A program made the translations under genes and the position numbers. From Lysobacterales bacterium (GTDB taxonomy: Bacteria > Pseudomonadota > Gammaproteobacteria > Xanthomonadales > Rhodanobacteraceae), in assembly GCA_017305135.1 (NCBI GenBank), contig JAFKNA010000005.1:124001-188000 (forward strand): DNA of 64,000 bases, written 5' to 3'. The notes beneath the pieces are model-generated. The model was given only the letters and a program-made list of their open reading frames with translations. It was not told the origin of the DNA and made no database searches. Shown here piece by piece: positions 62,767 through 64,000 of the stretch (position 1 is its first letter; every line of letters starts with the position of its first letter).

Positions 62767-63483
62767 TCAGCGATAGCGCGTCGGATCGGGTACGCCGGCG
62801 GCGCGGAATCCCTCCGCGCGCAGGTGGCAGGCATCGCAGCCACCGCAGGCGCGGCCCTGTGGGTCAGCCTGGTAGCAGGAAATGGTGGCGGCGAAATCGA
62901 TGCCGAGCTCCATGCCCGCCCGCACGATGTCGCCCTTGCCCATGTGCATCAGCGGCGCGCGGATGCGCAGCGGCCTGCCTTCCACGCCGGCCCGGGTGGC
63001 GACGTTGGCGAGCGCCTGGAAGGCTTCGATGAAGGACGGGCGGCAGTCCGGGTAGCCCGAATAATCCACCGCGTTGACGCCGCACCAGATGCCCTCGGCG
63101 CCGAGCACCTCGGCCCAGCCGAGCGCGATCGACAGCATGATGGCATTGCGCGCCGGCACGTAGGTGAGCGGGATGCCGGCGCCGCCGTGCGCGGGGACCT
63201 CGATGTCGGCGGTGAGCGAGGAGCCGCCGATGCTGCGCAGGTCCACCGCCACCGTCTTGTGCTCGACCGCGCCGAGCGCGGCGGCCACCTCGCGCGCGGC
63301 ATCGAGTTCGGAGTGGTGGCGCTGTCCGTAATCGACGCTCAGCGCATGGCAGGCAAAGCCGGCCGCGCGCGCGAGGCCCAGCGTCACCGCCGAGTCCATG
63401 CCGCCGGACACCAGCACGACGGCGCGCCGGAGGGCCGGGGTTGGCGTTGGGGATTGTGGATTGTGGCTTGGGGGAACTGGCAT
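62767..63483 (-). CDS. queC: 7-cyano-7-deazaguanine synthase
   Basis: 238 residues from ATG 63483. Converts 7-carboxy-7-deazaguanine to preQ0 in queuosine synthesis. PP-loop [37 protein letters not shown], and the zinc site Cys set [18 protein letters not shown]. An in-frame ATG at 63522 also exists but lies inside a dispersed repeat, with the repeat itself providing the apparent ribosome site, so the shorter start is preferred. The N-terminal 25 residues ([17 protein letters not shown]) are repeat-like and extend the family sequence. Confidence 0.94.
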   Translation of the reverse strand: MPVPPSHNPQSPTPTPALRRAVVLVSGGMDSAVTLGLARAAGFACHALSVDYGQRHHSELDAAREVAAALGAVEHKTVAVDLRSIGGSSLTADIEVPAHGGAGIPLTYVPARNAIMLSIALGWAEVLGAEGIWCGVNAVDYSGYPDCRPSFIEAFQALANVATRAGVEGRPLRIRAPLMHMGKGDIVRAGMELGIDFAATISCYQADPQGRACGGCDACHLRAEGFRAAGVPDPTRYR

Positions 63484-63513
63484 GTCTGCTGCGTTATCGG
63501 AACCCGCGACCAA

Positions 63514-63603
63514 CGTCATCATTCCCGCGGAAGCGGGGATTCATTTGATTTGCCTGCTGCGATCAAGAGCAGGATGGATTCCCGCTTTCGCGGGCATGAC
63601 GTC
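63514..63603. repeat. Inverted pair of REP hairpins between queE and queC
   Basis: ATTCCCGCGGAAGCGGGGAT (63521 on) and, inverted, GGATTCCCGCTTTCGCGGGC (63577 on). Outer limits are 63514-63544 and 63574-63603. Same family as 8827-8856. They separate queE from queC within a likely transcript. Confidence 0.8.
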
Positions 63604-63685
63604 GACGGGGTTCTCGAGGCTGCCTGCCACGGTCGGAAACTGCAAGGTGATCGAACCGCGCCCGCCTTCGTGTGCGGCGCCCCGG

Positions 63686-64000
63686 CTACCGCCCGCGCTC
63701 CTCGCCCCACAGCGCTTTGTGCAATTGCCCCTGCAGGCGCACCTGCAGACGGTCGGCGAGGATCCATTCGGCAAGCTGGCCGGGCGCGAGCCGTCCGAAC
63801 ACGGGCGAGAACAGCACCTGGCAGCGCTCGGCGAGCCGGTGCTCGGCGACGCGCGCCACCGCCCAGTCGTAGTCCGCGCGATCGGCGATCACCACCTTGG
63901 CCTGGTCGTGCGGCAGGAGGTGGCCCATGTTGGACCAGAGATTGCGGGATACCTCGCCGGAGCCGGGCGCCTTGAGGTCGACCACCTTGCGCACGCGTGG
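63686..64000 (-). CDS. queE: 7-carboxy-7-deazaguanine synthase QueE, C-terminal part (cut by window edge)
   Basis: About 104 residues of the 3' end are visible. The frame is open to the window end, so the true start lies beyond 64000. The segment VVDLKAPGSGEVSRNLW, KVVIADRADYDWAVARV, LFSPVFGRLAPGQLAEWILADRL and LHKALWGEERGR is characteristic of QueE, the radical-SAM enzyme that makes CDG from CPH4. The CxxxCxxC cluster motif would be in the missing part. Upstream neighbour of queC in the queuosine pathway. Confidence 0.9.
   Translation of the reverse strand, partial: PRVRKVVDLKAPGSGEVSRNLWSNMGHLLPHDQAKVVIADRADYDWAVARVAEHRLAERCQVLFSPVFGRLAPGQLAEWILADRLQVRLQGQLHKALWGEERGR

Overview
The window is a gene-dense, GC-rich bacterial chromosome segment with short intergenic gaps. 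Gene content points to a gammaproteobacterium of the Lysobacterales (Xanthomonadales) type: type IV pilus genes (pilU, pilS, pilR), a short H-NS-family protein, an M56/TonB-domain fusion next to a BlaI-type regulator, SLC13 and YedA-type transporters, and several intergenic hairpin repeats resembling those scattered through xanthomonad genomes. Assignment is by gene families and repeat style only.

Left end (2-9798): an accessory island. A LuxE-type acyl-protein synthetase is followed by a LuxC-type acyl reductase fused to a second adenylate-forming domain, then a conserved hairpin repeat, then a third adenylate-forming protein. This last gene overlaps an HATPase-GNAT fusion, which overlaps a dCache-HAMP-PP2C membrane phosphatase. 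A convergent STAS/HATPase pair completes an RsbU/V/W-like partner-switching set. No luciferase genes are visible. This is the strongest candidate for an undescribed system: acyl activation and reduction tied to a sensory phosphatase switch.

10-22 kb: VapBC toxin-antitoxin; a DUF3228 protein; a secreted BNR/sialidase-fold protein; metF; a DUF4124 protein; ilvE; a TrmY-like tRNA pseudouridine methyltransferase; an OmpR/HAMP two-component pair with a PmrA-like box upstream; a BlaR1-TonB/BlaI pair; rimK; and tRNA-Gly(CCC).

22-36 kb: a FecR/DUF6600 protein with a long Pro/Gln/Ala tail; trmB; an SLC13 permease; a Rieske protein; a YedA-type exporter; proS; an H-NS-like protein; acetoacetyl-CoA synthetase; and a secreted FG-GAP/VCBS-like protein. 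The latter shares an 'IFxxGF' C-terminal tail with the BNR protein at 11.4 kb.

36-48 kb: a four-gene envelope-glycan operon (GT2, methyltransferase, GT-C-like membrane protein, AglD/MprF-type membrane protein). Next comes a transsulfuration locus (cystathionine gamma-synthase/lyase and cystathionine beta-synthase) with two DUF4214-FkbM methyltransferases between the two enzymes. A small DUF465 protein and a lipoprotein/OmpA-like pair follow.

48-64 kb: pilU; a two-domain NAD synthetase whose glutaminase domain has lost its catalytic residues; a flavin-dependent halogenase-like protein; sucCD with an inverted repeat between the genes; divergent pilS and pilR; a membrane SRPBCC-GyrI protein; a NarL/DesK-type two-component system; tsaB; tRNA-Lys(UUU); queC; and the 3' end of queE, cut by the window edge.
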